From positions 33,259,026-33,323,025 of the forward strand of contig OY294048.1 in NCBI GenBank assembly GCA_958510825.1: a stretch of 64,000 nt of DNA, in the 5' to 3' direction. Made by a program: the position numbers and the translations under genes. The notes under the pieces were generated by a model. The model saw only the letters and a program-made list of their open reading frames with translations, had not been told where the DNA came from and did no database searches. This DNA is from Brachypterus glaber. Taxonomy: Eukaryota > Arthropoda > Insecta > Coleoptera > Kateretidae. This document shows, in pieces, positions 33,795 through 44,340 of this stretch. Numbering within the stretch: position 1 is the first letter of the stretch; each line of letters begins with the position of its first letter.

Positions 33795-34345
33795 CTTATG
33801 GATTTTAAGCCGCTGAATCCGAATCCGGCCTCAGAATTTACTAGACCCCACAATTTTCCCCTAGCCCAGGGAAAAAGTGCGAAATCTTGTAAATTTCAGG
33901 CTCCGTTAAAGTAATCATTATCCACGGTAACCTTAATGAAACAATGTGTTTTCTACGTATTTCGAGTCGCTAAGTTCGGATCCGACATTAGAATTTTTCT
34001 ACAGTACCTTAGAATTCCCCTAGGAAAAAAGGGGAAAACTAAGCAAAACTTGAGGTTTCCCACTAACTTTATTTTTGTACCGAAAAGCTGATATCTTTCC
34101 GTATTTTGAGTTGCTGAGTTTACATCAGAGATTAGAAGTTTCCAACATTACCTCAGAATTCCCCTAGCCTAGGGAAAAAGTGTATAACCAAGCAAAACTT
34201 GAGGTTTCACGGAGGTTTTATTTTTGCACGAAAAAGCTGCATCTTTCCGTATTTTGAGTAGCTGAGTTCAAATCTGGCATCAGAATTTTTCTACATTGCC
34301 TTAGAATCCCCCTAGCCTAGGGGAAAGAGTGGAACATTGAAAAAA
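33795..34345 (+). repeat. ~150-base tandem repeat, four diverged copies
   Basis: The marker GAGT(C/T)GCTGAGTT...TCAGAATTTTTCTAC occurs at about 33809, 33962, 34107 and 34256, and each is followed by TTAGAATTCCCCTAGCCTAG-like sequence and AAACTTGAGGTTTC. Spacing is 145-153 bases. Part of the unit resembles a block inside family E. Confidence 0.8.
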
Positions 34346-34802
34346 AAAACGAAAAGCTGGCATTAATAAATAAACAAGCTTTTTGGCGAAAAAAAAAAGA
34401 CTCGGCCGAAATGGCAAAATTTCATAAAAATCGCGCGGCAGTTAAAGTGTTAAAAGCCATGTTGAAAATAGAAAAAAAATTGATTAACCGAATTTGAACA
34501 TTTATTTACTTGGAATAAAAACTGGCAAAACATATAAATGTGGATATGAAACGAAAACGGAATTAATAAATTTTCCTTGAATTTTCTGGGGTATATCGAG
34601 AATGTGTGTTAAAATTCTTGGTTTTGTCTATATAGCTATATTGTCTTCCTGACAAGCAAAAACATGCAGTTTCAGTTAAGTTTTCTCTATTGTTGTTATC
34701 AGGGATTCTAAAAGTATTTTCATCCTTTTCTGTAAAACATTGAGCAAAATCAGTTTAGAATACTGTAAAACTATTTATGTCATTTTTTAGGGTTTCGTAC
34801 CT
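34346..34802. other. No gene recognised
   Basis: AT-rich. Nothing supported. Confidence 0.3.
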
Positions 34803-35706
34803 ACACGGTAAAAATAAATTACATTAAATTACATAGTCCGTAAATGGTAATATGTTGCCATAGACCGGAATGGTAAAAATTACATAGTCCGTAATGGTAA
34901 TGTTTTGCATAGACCGGAACAGTAAAAATTACATAGTCCATAATGGTAATATTTTGCATAGACCGGAACGGTAAAAATTACATAGTCCAGAATAGTAATA
35001 TTTTGAATAGACCGAAACGCTAAAAATTACATAGTCCACAATGGTTTGGCCTTTTTGACATAGAGACTTAAAATTTGAAAAAAAATATTTACTACTTAGA
35101 AAATGTTTGTTCTAAATTACAAGTCTCTATGTCAAAGCTTTTTTGAAATAACGTAGCGTAAAGTTCATTTGGTTTAATAAACCAAACGATTTGCACCCTT
35201 AATACGAGTATAAACTGTTTACATATTTCTTTAAAGATCTATTGGTTAATAAAGATCGTAATTTATAATGAATGTAAATTTTAGGCCACAAATAAAGCAT
35301 TTAAATATGGTACATAAATAATATTTACCTTTTTTTACACTTTTAATACTTTAACCTAGCAGCATGCGTCGCTATCTCTCTAACAATAACAATATTAAAC
35401 GGTCCGTCTCATGATGCGACGCCTTCTTGGTTATTGTCCAAAGCGCACGCGCGTCTTAAAATAACATAGCCCGACATTGTAAAATCATGTAAAAATATGT
35501 AAGTCAATGTAAATATATTTTTTTTACATTTTTTTACATTATTTTATATTCTTTTACATTCTTTTACATTCTTTTACATGTTTTTACATTATTTTACATT
35601 ATTTTACATTCTTTTAGATAAATTCATGAATTATGCATAGTCCAGAATAGTAAATTTACTATTCCGTACTATGTAAATTCATGTATTTTTACATTATTTT
35701 ACATGC
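34803..35706. mobile_element. MITE with internal arrays (family G), copy 2
   Basis: Starts ACACGGTAAAAATAAATTAC like copy 1, with one extra ~49-base unit (five markers at 34832-35045) and a shorter right array of TTTTACATT units. Otherwise closely matches 27062-27907. Confidence 0.8.
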
Positions 35707-35944
35707 AGTTTTTACAGTTTACGGTCAATTGCATGAAATTCGGATATGTCATAGATCTTATAATTCTGAAAAAAATATCTCAAGGAAAAAAGAATAGATA
35801 GAAAATACTTCTAACTTTAGCCAAATGTTACGAATGCAGTTAAAATTACCAAATAAAAATTACATAAAAGTATAGCCTTTATCAATGTGCATATGCAAAA
35901 CTTGGTTAATGTGGTTCATAAGGTTCCAGAGATATTACATAAAA

Positions 35945-36093
35945 ACTACTTCCTAGATGTACCCTTAGGAGGGTCGTAGCTCCCTTAGGGCTCATTTCCG
36001 GCCCATCCTTTATAAGAATTATTTTTCATATTTTTAATGTAGAATTACTCCTTATATTTCTCGAACTTATTTCTGAATAACCCTGTATATTTT
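35945..36093 (+). mobile_element. Family P fragment (one arm)
   Basis: TAGCTCCCTTAGGGCTCATT and the following sequence match the right arm of the family P element at 46302-47033, ending AATAACCCTG then TA. Confidence 0.65.
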
Positions 36094-36301
36094 ATTACCC
36101 TTAAGTAATTTTACTGAAAAAAAAAGAAAAGAAAATATTATTGGTAAGTCTTTGACTATAAAAATAATATTAATAAAAGTAATTAGCAGGCCCGTGCTCG
36201 GCCGTGGGGTGTGGTGAGTCAACTAGGCCACGGTGCTCCTCAACAGATATAAAGTTACACTTTTTTGTCAAAAAAACCTGAACTTAAAGAGGATTGTCTA
36301 G

Positions 36302-36376
36302 AGATTACAATTAAGAGATTACATTAAGATTACAATTAAGAGATTACATTAAGATTACAATTAAGAGATTACATTA
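36302..36376 (+). repeat. 25-base tandem repeat, three copies
   Basis: AGATTACAATTAAGAGATTA followed by CATTA repeats exactly at 36302, 36327 and 36352. Confidence 0.95.
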
Positions 36377-36608
36377 AGAGAAAAATCCTACCGACCTTCT
36401 TCCGAAAATATTATAAATAGTTTTAAAATCATTTTTGTTGAATAACCAGAAAATTGGTGCTCTAACGACAAAAAGCGTTGTATAAATATAATTAGATTCT
36501 CTACAAATTTATTTTTTCAAATATTTACAATGTACATTGTATATATGTTTTTATATTACAGGGTTACGGAGATATAATCCTTCAAATGGTAGGTACTAAA
36601 AAACTACA

Positions 36609-37042
36609 TTTCGCCTTGTAAATTCCGAAACATCGTATCTGAAAAATGGGAACTTGCCAGAGACTAGAAATTATTCTTTTTTTATGGAATTAGTAGGGTG
36701 GTAATTTAATAATTGACTACATAGAAAAAACGGATTCCTTGAACCAAGGACACGTGTCTTTGGATATGTGCAAAGCCATATTTTCTTGTTTCAAGGCTGG
36801 CATTTTCTTGAACCAAAGTCAATGTCCTTGAATGAAGAGCACGGGTTTGGAATAAAAATCACGTGTCCTTGGTTCAAGGAACCCGTTTTTTATATGTAAT
36901 TTATTTGAATAAGAACTTATTCTTGTTTATATGTAATTAATAAAGTTCTAAATAATTACCTTATTAATTGTTTAAAAAAGGGTTATTTGTTATACCTGTC
37001 AAGTGGTCATTTTTCAGATACGGAATTTACAAGGCAATTTCC
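36609..37042. mobile_element. Inverted-repeat element (family AA) with MITE Z inside
   Basis: TTTCGCCTTGTAAATTCCGA at 36609 pairs with CGGAATTTACAAGGCAATTT ending near 37042. The same end occurs at 63518. MITE Z occupies 36722-36893. Confidence 0.6.
36722..36893. mobile_element. MITE Z
   Basis: TTCCTTGAACCAAGGACACG near 36734 pairs with CACGTGTCCTTGGTTCAAGG near 36860, extending outward to AAAAAACGG and CCGTTTTTT. About 172 bases. Confidence 0.75.
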
Positions 37043-37870
37043 TTTTTGCGAATTAAATGAATTGTTTTCAAAATTACTTAAAAACCAATAATCTTAAAAA
37101 AGTCTCTACATTATTTTTTATTTTTTGTTTTAGCTAGTTCTTAAGATACAGCTCTATAAATATTAGTTTTAAAAATAAAGACTGAAATATGTTTTCACAA
37201 TTGCATCGGGCGAATTTTTGATAAATAACTTGAAAACGAGTAGATAATAACTAAAACGAAAACAACAAAACTTTATAGATTTTTTTTACGTTATTATAAT
37301 TTTTCCTGTAAGATTAATGGTTTTCGAGTCATGTTCAAAAAACTTGAATCATTTCATTTCTAAACGGGATTTTTTTTAGTTTTTTAGTAGGTAAAATTTG
37401 AAGGGTTATAAGTTAGTAACCCAGTAACATAGAGAGGTCACGAAAACAAATTTGTAGAAAATTTAATATTTCTTGAATAAACTTGAAGGGCGTAAACTTC
37501 CCAAGGGCCTAACATGTTGATCTTGCTTAACGGCCGTACCGATTAGTTTAATATGTTCTGTAATAATTTACAATAAGTACAAATAAATACACAGTCATAC
37601 AAAAAAGGACAAGAACTTTTCCGATATTAGGTGTAACACATTCAAATTAAGCTACTTGCAAATCGCCAGGTCCTGGATCAGGTTCCTTTGGATGCTAGAA
37701 GTCTTGAAAAGGTGGTGAAATGGGGTCCCCGAAATATATATTTTTAACTTACCGAGTCAACCAAATTACATTTAGATTAGTCTATTTTCACAGTTTTACA
37801 CAATTATTATCTAGGCTAAGAGTTAAAAAAAGAGTTTTAAAACTTTATCTGACATATATCAACACTAAAT
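37043..37870. other. No gene recognised
   Basis: AT-rich with no supported feature. Confidence 0.3.
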
Positions 37871-37918
37871 ACTAATAATAATAATAATAATAATAATAAT
37901 AGATAGATAGATAGATAG
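37871..37918. repeat. (AAT)n then (GATA)n microsatellites
   Basis: About ten ATA units to 37901, then four to five GATA units to 37918. The GATA part is probably the 3' tail of the minus-strand retrotransposon; the AAT part is probably a duplicated target. Confidence 0.85.
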
Positions 37919-40041
37919 TTTATTAATCCCTTGATCACAAAGTGATATAGGACACATAATAATATTTTACAAATTGCCATATAGAAGCAGTACATAAATA
38001 TTTTGCATAACGCTACAATAAGTAAAAAAAAAAAATAATATATAATAAGTTACATAATAAAATGTAAACATAAATTCTTTAAGTCCTTGTAAAACTTAAA
38101 CATAGATATAATGTAAATGTAGATAAATATAGATAAACAAATAATAATAGACAAATTAATAATAATAAAAGTAAATAAAGCTATACAAATACATAATAAT
38201 AGACAAATTAATAATAATATGAGATATAGTTAGATAAATGCATTAACACATAACACAGGATAACAAAAGTATGAATGAATTCTCCTTTTTTATTATTATT
38301 CATTTAATGCAAATGCCCTAAGTTTTAATATTTTGGAGACTGTTCGATATAGCAGTGATACGTATTTATAGGATGACAATAATTCGTGCAGGTCTACCGA
38401 TTGGGGCAGGTTTATAATTTCTGATCTGAGCGGTTCGTATATTGGACACTTGAAAATAATATGCTCCAGTGTTTCATAGACATTTTGATTGCAAATACTA
38501 CATATATTAGTTTGATTCCAGGAAAAAGACACTTGATTTACATGCAAGTAGCAAAACGAATCATTTGCGCAGCGTAACTGTGCTATAAATTTTTGTAAAT
38601 AATATGGCACATCTTTACTAAAACAGTAGGAAATATTGCCTAGAAACTTAGACTGACTGCAAAATATGGACAATAGGACCTGATTTGTATCCTCGTATTT
38701 TTTTATAGATATGCATCTTTCAACAATATCATTTATGTCGTTTTCGTTGTGGATATCTTCTATATTTATATTGGGCAAAACTTCATAAAGTACTTTTTTA
38801 AGCTGTGAGTACCAGTTATATTTTAAATTATTAGTTGGTGCTCTGTCTAAAAATATTTGATATTGTAGTGCTATAAATGAGGGCAACTTTCTTATTTTTA
38901 AAAAGAAATTTAGTGCCATGCTTATAAGTTTTATATCCAAATTGTTCAAACTAAATTCATTACGGATTATATAATTGGGTGTATTTTTTTGCAGCGACCA
39001 AACACTTTTAACAAATTTTTGTTGAATAACTTCCAATTCCTTCGAGTATCGTAACCCCCATACATTTGCACCATACATAAGACTAGGGACAATAACGGAG
39101 TCAAAGAGTTTAAGCTGACCTTCCCAGTTATATAGCTTGGACTTATAAATAATATCCCTTGTTGCACCCATGCATATATTTGCTTTGCTTATTCTTGACT
39201 GACACGCCTCAAAAAATAGCCCATTATATTTAAAGGGTATACCCAAATATATGTAAGAATTTACTTGTTCGATTTCATTTCCGCCGTAAAAAAACTTATA
39301 TTTTGGAACATTAGGTGATTTTCTAAATATTAAAATTTTTGTTTTATTTATATTTAATTTTAAATGTTTTAATTTATTATATTTTTCTAGGATGTTAATG
39401 GATTTTTGTAAATTTATTGGTGAATCCGCTAGTATTACCATGTCGTCTGCAAATAATAATAAAATAAGTGAAATAAGGTCATCTAGTGATATCCCTAAGG
39501 CTCCATTATCCCTAAAAAAATCTACTATATTATAAATAAATAATGCAAATAGTAGGGGACTAAGAGAGTCCCCTTGAAGGATGCCTTTTGTTATATCAAT
39601 GAAATCGGAGTACTCTAAATTGTTAAAAATAGTTAAATGAGCATTTTGATATAAAACTTTTAAGATTTTTATCAACTTTGAACTAATACCAATTTCATAA
39701 AGAGTTTCCCACATAATTTCATGTTTGATATTATCAAAAGCTTTTTCATAGTCGATAAAAACAGCAAAAACCTTCCTACCCGATAGCCTAATACCCCTAT
39801 TTATAACCGAACTTAAAACAAAAATATTATCCTCACACCCCCTGTTTTTTCGAAAACCTCCCTGTGCTTCCGGAAGAATTTTGTTGCTTTCTACAAATAG
39901 CCTAATTCTATTATACAACAATTGCGTGAATATTTTAGTTATGTGATTTAAAATTGAGATTCCCCTGTAATTGTTGGGATCGTTGGTGTCCCCTGATTTA
40001 TGTAGCAATATAAGTTTAACAATGGACCACTCTTTTGGAAT
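37903..40041 (-). mobile_element. 5'-truncated non-LTR retrotransposon
   Basis: On the minus strand it starts abruptly at the (AAT)n tract at 40042, carries the reverse-transcriptase frame, then about 380 bases of 3' UTR ending GATCAAGGGATTAATAAA and a (CTAT)n tail at 37903-37918. (AAT)n lies on both sides, as expected if the element inserted in an (AAT)n target. The endonuclease and any first ORF are missing. Confidence 0.8.
38296..40041 (-). CDS. Non-LTR reverse transcriptase, partial but open frame
   Basis: The frame has no natural ATG start: it is open from the truncation point (IIPKEWSIVKLILLHKSGDT) to a stop at 38296, over 580 codons. Reverse-transcriptase motifs appear in order: DPNNYRGISIL, QGGFRKNRGCEDN, VFIDYEKAFDN, GILQGDSLSPLLFALFI, the catalytic LLFADDMVILA (FADD at 39442-39453), LNINKTKILIF and SYIYLGIPF. 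The C-terminal part has a CSIC...LEHIIFKC zinc-binding pattern near 38440-38500. There are no stops or frameshifts, so the copy is young. The absent N-terminal endonuclease means it cannot insert itself. The clade is uncertain; it belongs with the endonuclease-type elements such as Jockey/CR1. The apparent first residue at 40008 is a TTG codon, not a start. Confidence 0.92.
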   Translation of the reverse strand: MPKEWSIVKLILLHKSGDTNDPNNYRGISILNHITKIFTQLLYNRIRLFVESNKILPEAQGGFRKNRGCEDNIFVLSSVINRGIRLSGRKVFAVFIDYEKAFDNIKHEIMWETLYEIGISSKLIKILKVLYQNAHLTIFNNLEYSDFIDITKGILQGDSLSPLLFALFIYNIVDFFRDNGALGISLDDLISLILLLFADDMVILADSPINLQKSINILEKYNKLKHLKLNINKTKILIFRKSPNVPKYKFFYGGNEIEQVNSYIYLGIPFKYNGLFFEACQSRISKANICMGATRDIIYKSKLYNWEGQLKLFDSVIVPSLMYGANVWGLRYSKELEVIQQKFVKSVWSLQKNTPNYIIRNEFSLNNLDIKLISMALNFFLKIRKLPSFIALQYQIFLDRAPTNNLKYNWYSQLKKVLYEVLPNINIEDIHNENDINDIVERCISIKKYEDTNQVLLSIFCSQSKFLGNISYCFSKDVPYYLQKFIAQLRCANDSFCYLHVNQVSFSWNQTNICSICNQNVYETLEHIIFKCPIYEPLRSEIINLPQSVDLHELLSSYKYVSLLYRTVSKILKLRAFALNE

Positions 40042-40042
40042 A

Positions 40043-40120
<78 letters not shown>

Positions 40121-40121
40121 T
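40042..40121. repeat. (AAT)n microsatellite
   Basis: About 25 AAT units. It is the 3' tail of the minus-strand element at 40122-40911 and adjoins the truncated retrotransposon. Confidence 0.95.
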
Positions 40122-40911
40122 TTATTGCATAGAAAGGACTTACATAATATATACATGGTAATCATTTGCAAATAAATATGCTAAAAACACAGAAATGTAA
40201 TAAAACATTTGAGCGTGCCTTTAAAATATTTTCTAAAACTAAAAATCAATATTTTCAAAATTTATAAGAATACGAGGTAAGTATATAATATATAATTAAT
40301 AAATATATAATTGATAAAAAGGTATAGAGGTAAGTATTGATAATTTTCGATACAATGCTAAACAAAAACACGTTACAACATAAATATACATACGACTAAG
40401 TAAATAACTATATAAATATATAAATAATTAAATAATTAACATTGACACAATTACATAAAGTTTATGATTGAAACTACTATAACGAGTAAAAATAAATAAA
40501 TAAATAAATAACTGGGTTAAAATAGTATTTTTTGAATAAATAATATTTTTTATGTATTTTTTAGATCAATTTGTTTAATAACGGTAACTGTAAGATATAA
40601 TTTTTGCATAAATTTTTAAACTGTATTTTATGTTTAACGTTTTTTATATTTTCAGGTAGTGCGTTATAAACTCTAGGGCCTAAGAAACTGCTACTGCGCT
40701 GACCAAGGGTTTTATTCATTTTGGGAATAGGTAAAGTATTATGATTTCTTGTTCTAGTAAATTTAACATTTTTATTTTCAGGTTGCTTGTATAGGAGAAG
40801 AGCTAAATAAAATAGTTTTCTGCAGTCCATTTTCTTTGATAGGCTGAACAGTTCATCGGAAGGGTAAGTATTACTTTTTTTGTGTATTATTTTTAGTATG
40901 CGTCTTTAATT
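40122..40911 (-). mobile_element. 3' end of a second non-LTR retrotransposon
   Basis: The coding remnant (40561-40911) is followed on the minus strand by about 440 bases of 3' UTR and the (ATT)n tail. The region includes AATAAAT repeats near 40493-40510. Confidence 0.75.
40561..40911 (-). pseudogene. Non-LTR ORF2 C-terminal fragment
   Basis: In frame from about 40911: RRILKIIHKKSNTYPSDELF, then MDCRKLFYLALLLYK, then TRTRNHNTLPIPKMNKTLGQ, FLGPRVYNALPENIK and a final NLCKNYILQLPLL. This is the C-terminal region of Jockey/CR1-type reverse-transcriptase proteins (typical words: LFYLALLLYK, RN...L..P, FLGPRVYNALP). The catalytic domain is lost by 5' truncation. The internal ATG at 40830 is not a real start. 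Confidence 0.85.
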
Positions 40912-41574
40912 ATCATTTAATCAAAATTTCATTTCATAAATTCTCATTTCTTTATAAAATTAGGTATCACATATTTTAAAGGCACTTTTTAAAGATTGCT
41001 CTCACCCCTTGGCTCCAGATTTATTGTGTATAACTATGAGAATAGCTTAATCTGAATATATTAAATGAAATGTATATGACTCGGCAAGTAAAAACTAGAT
41101 TTTTTTGGACTTTCATTGCCATAGCTTTTGGAGCTTCTAGCACCCAAAGAAATCGGATCCGGAATCTAGCAATTTGAAAAAAGCTTAATTTGAATGTACT
41201 TTAAGACATATATAAAATACAGCCGGGAGCAAATAATGAAATAAAAATGGTCACCAGCTCTCCGACTATAAAATGTTATTGAACTTTTTTATCAGCAACT
41301 AAATAATTACAGCTTTTACTATAGTTTATTGTGTTTTTTTTCCAGGCGATTTTCGATAATCATAATACAAAATCATTATTCATGGAACCAAGTTATAACT
41401 GCGAAAACGCATAGGTTAAAATAATAACCTTTCATGCAATATTATTTAAAATAAAATAGTTTGTTACATAGAAGTATAAAATATTGATTTTTAGCCCATT
41501 TGGTAGACTTAAGCGCTTAAACAAAAATTTATTCATGTACACACAGAGAATAAATATCCTAATATTAGTAAATA
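40912..41574. other. No gene recognised
   Basis: AT-rich. Nothing supported. Confidence 0.3.
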
Positions 41575-41716
41575 AGTAAGAATAGACGTATGATTGCAGG
41601 ACCTAACCTACTTGTAGTTTTACGTACTAAATCTCGCCCATAAAATTTATTTTTGTAATTTACTACTATTTACATATTTTTTAATAAAGACCTTTATTAT
41701 TATTATTATTATTATC
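41575..41716 (+). mobile_element. LINE 3' end with (TTA)n tail
   Basis: AATTTACTACTATTTACATA, then TTTTTTAATAAAGACCTTTA and (TTA)8, the layout of a Jockey/CR1-type 3' UTR with polyadenylation signal and simple-repeat tail. No coding part remains. Confidence 0.6.
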
Positions 41717-42340
41717 TTAACAAGTTCGCTGCGTATGGCTCTAATCGAAGACGAGCTAGCATGTTGAAGAGTATACCATATACCGCGTATGAAGCAAGTA
41801 AAATTTTCCTAATAAGAAAAACTGTAATGCCGTGTTAGGGCAACAAGTTGTATCTGCATTATTGCGGTTCTTTAGATTTTTGGGTTGGAAAAAATTGATT
41901 CTTTTCTTACATTATGTCAAAGCAAAATGTCATACCAGCTCTTTTTCTTATCCAAAAATTGGTAGCCCGTGGGCTAAATACTAGAAATAATCGTATCGTG
42001 AAACTATATAAAAATTTGCAGGACATGTATGAATTTATACAACAACGTTCAATTCTGCAAATATTACATAGTTTATGTAAATATTAACATAGCTTAAGTT
42101 AATATTACATTACTTGTGTTAATATTAACAGCAAATGCTGTGATTTGATTCTCTTTGTGGATGAATAGTTGAAATGTTGTTTTTGCAAAATTGGCGAAGG
42201 CGCATGTATGTAACAAGAACAAAATTTTATCTTTGTGGGTTGTGTATTTTTTTTAAATTCTGAGGTAGTGAAATTATTTGAATATTTTTAATGTTTTATT
42301 TACTTTGTTTACTTGTCTGACACCTGTCAAAAACTCACCA
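41717..42340. other. No gene; short AATATTA repeat
   Basis: At 42058-42132 the motif AATATTA(A)CA repeats four times at about 20-25 base spacing. The rest is featureless. Confidence 0.35.
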
Positions 42341-42521
42341 GAGGTATGTCTTTGACCGTGTTTTTAGGGATTTTCGACCCTTGAACTAGTTAAGTTGGCC
42401 AAGGACTTTTCTGTCATTTTGACTTCCTTTACACCATTTTTGTGTTCACTTCAGCTGAAACAGTCTAAACTGAGTAATTTATCTTTTCGCTAATTATTCT
42501 CAGGAATAAATTATTTATTTT
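42341..42521 (+). promoter_or_regulatory. Presumed upstream region of the small secreted-protein gene
   Basis: Moderately GC-richer sequence directly 5' of the small split gene. It holds TGACTTCCTTTACACC and CACTTCAGCTGAAACAGTC. No TATA box is convincing, and the start site is unknown. Confidence 0.2.
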
Positions 42522-42848
42522 ATGTTAAATATTATTTTGGTGTTTAGGTAAGTCAAGCCTTATTAATATTTTAATAAAACCTAACTAGATTTTTTTTTCT
42601 TTAGTTTAACGATACTTACAAAAGTATCAGGCCATATCTCTGAAGAGTTCCCCATTAGTTATCTGTTTGAGCTTCCATCAATAAACTACCACAGCCCAAC
42701 AACTGGTTTTACTGAAAAATATGAAATATTGACCGTTACCACCTCGTGTTCTCAACACAAGCACGCCTCTAGCACTAACTTCGAAATGGCTGACTCGCAC
42801 CAAATTGTGTTTACTGCTAACTTTAAGTTGTTAGTTTATAGAGAATAG
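42522..42848 (+). CDS. Small two-exon gene, predicted secreted protein (89 aa)
   Basis: Exon 1 coding is 42522-42547 (ATG TTA AAT...), exon 2 coding 42605-42848, joined in frame across a 57-base intron. The intron has donor GTAAGT, a CCTAAC branch-like motif, then a T-run and TTTAG acceptor, which is a standard small insect intron. The product begins MLNIILVFSLTILTKVSG, a textbook signal peptide split by the intron, with a likely cut after VSG. About 71 residues follow (HISEEFPISYLFELPSINYH, then TGFTEKYEILTVTTSCSQHK, ending FKLLVYRE). Exon 2 has no stop for 80 codons and is visibly richer in G+C than its AT-rich surroundings. I recognise no domain; there is one cysteine. AATAAA follows at 42952. 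It could be the first part of a longer gene, but no good donor precedes the stop. Unconfirmed without RNA evidence. Confidence 0.5.
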
Positions 42849-42951
42849 ACTATTGACTTGAGCACTACAAAAAAATTAAATTTCACATGTATCAAGGGAC
42901 TGACGCGTCAGTCAACAGTGGTGAGTACGCTACTTTAACTTGAAAAAAAGT

Positions 42952-42957
42952 AATAAA
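42952..42957 (+). promoter_or_regulatory. Candidate polyadenylation signal
   Basis: AATAAA 104 bases after the stop codon of the small secreted-protein gene. Common by chance in DNA this AT-rich. Confidence 0.3.
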
Positions 42958-43162
42958 AATTATTTTAGAATTTAAATTAATTGATTATTAACACTTTATA
43001 GAGTATGAACAACTGTATATTATACAGTGTATAACCCAATAATAATTTTAAAAATATAAGCATTTAATTATTAATAATTGTAATGGTGACACGACAAGCG
43101 ACTGATATTTTAAGTAACTAAGGACGAATTTTAAAATAATCCTAATTTAATATACAACATTT

Positions 43163-43434
43163 CGTCGGCTTACAAGTAAACAGCACTAAGTCCAAAAACA
43201 TGGTTTTGAGATATTGACAAATTTAACTTTCATTGTTGTTTTTTAATTTTTATAATAATTCTTTTTAGAAAAAAACTACCGTAAAATTGCAATGACATGT
43301 TTGGACATAATGATGTCCCATTTGCACTGCAAATGCAAATTTTGCAGTTAAATAAAAAAAAATTGAAGTAGTTTAATTCAACTAAATTTGAAAAAAGACA
43401 TGGACTTAGTGCCTTTTACTTGTAGGCCCACGAC
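43163..43434. mobile_element. Inverted-repeat element T1
   Basis: CGTCGGCTTACAAGTAAACA at 43163 pairs with GACTTAGTGCCTTTTACTTG onward to CGACG at 43434. About 272 bases. It shares its right boundary with element T2. Confidence 0.65.
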
Positions 43435-44252
43435 GTCGGCTTACAAGTAAAGAGCACTAAGTCAATAAAATAATATAAAAAACAATTATTTAAAATTAAA
43501 ACCCTTTTATTAATTAAACGTATAACTATAAAGTAGAAAACAAGATGTTTACATACCTTTTCAAAAACTAGATTTTTAAAAGAAGGGTTTGGACTTATTG
43601 ATTGTTTAAAGAAAGTTTCCATTTTGGACTTTAATAAAATTAATTAGTATTAATTATATGAAACTTCTTACTATGCCAGAACTAAGACAGTTTTCAGAGG
43701 CCATCAGCTGTGCCGGCAAAGAAGCATCTCCTAAAGTCAATAATTATAATGAATCATTATTAATGATAAAACACTTCACGGTGCAATTCTAAGGGCTGTT
43801 TTCCGAACTTGTCGCGAACTTTAGTTTTTTTCTTATATTCTTGTTATTTATGTAGTAACTAAGGATTTAAGAGCAAAATTAAAATAATCTATGAGTTAAA
43901 ATTTGAATGCGTTTGTCAGTACACTAAATAACGCGATATTGTATCATATAAATGATTCAAGCAATCATAGTTTTATAAATTAACTCTTTTTAGAAAGTCG
44001 TTTAGTGCAGAAACATTTGAAATAATCTACAAGTAAAACGCATTAAGTGCACTAAGTGACTTAGTGCCTATTGCCAGAATTTTAATCAAAATCAAATTGG
44101 TGCGTTTTGTATAGGGGGTAACTCCCTTGGCAATCCACCTAGAAGTTAGTTCGGTTTACCTATACATAGACCATCAAAAATTAACTACAGTGCTATTAAA
44201 ATCCCATATTTGCAAAAAGAGTGACTTAGTGCCTTTTACTTGTAAGCCGACG
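43433..44252. mobile_element. Inverted-repeat element T2
   Basis: CGTCGGCTTACAAGTAAAGA starts at 43433 and TTTACTTGTAAGCCGACG ends at 44252; ends of ~30 bases are shared with T1. A minus-strand first-exon-like piece survives inside. Confidence 0.65.
43557..43622 (-). pseudogene. Possible first coding exon of the T2 element's lost gene
   Basis: ATG at 43622 opens METFFKQSISPNPSFKNLVF then EK, ending AAAAG before GTATGTAAAC, a good splice donor. The terminal repeat begins about 100 bases further on, so the rest of the gene was deleted. A short basic N-terminus before an intron would suit a transposase, but this is inference. Confidence 0.3.
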
Positions 44253-44340
44253 ATTTATTATATGGACGATAAAGTACTTGTATTTTGCTGTTAACTAATA
44301 GTCATATTTATTAAATACGTCTGATAGGATTCTAAATATA

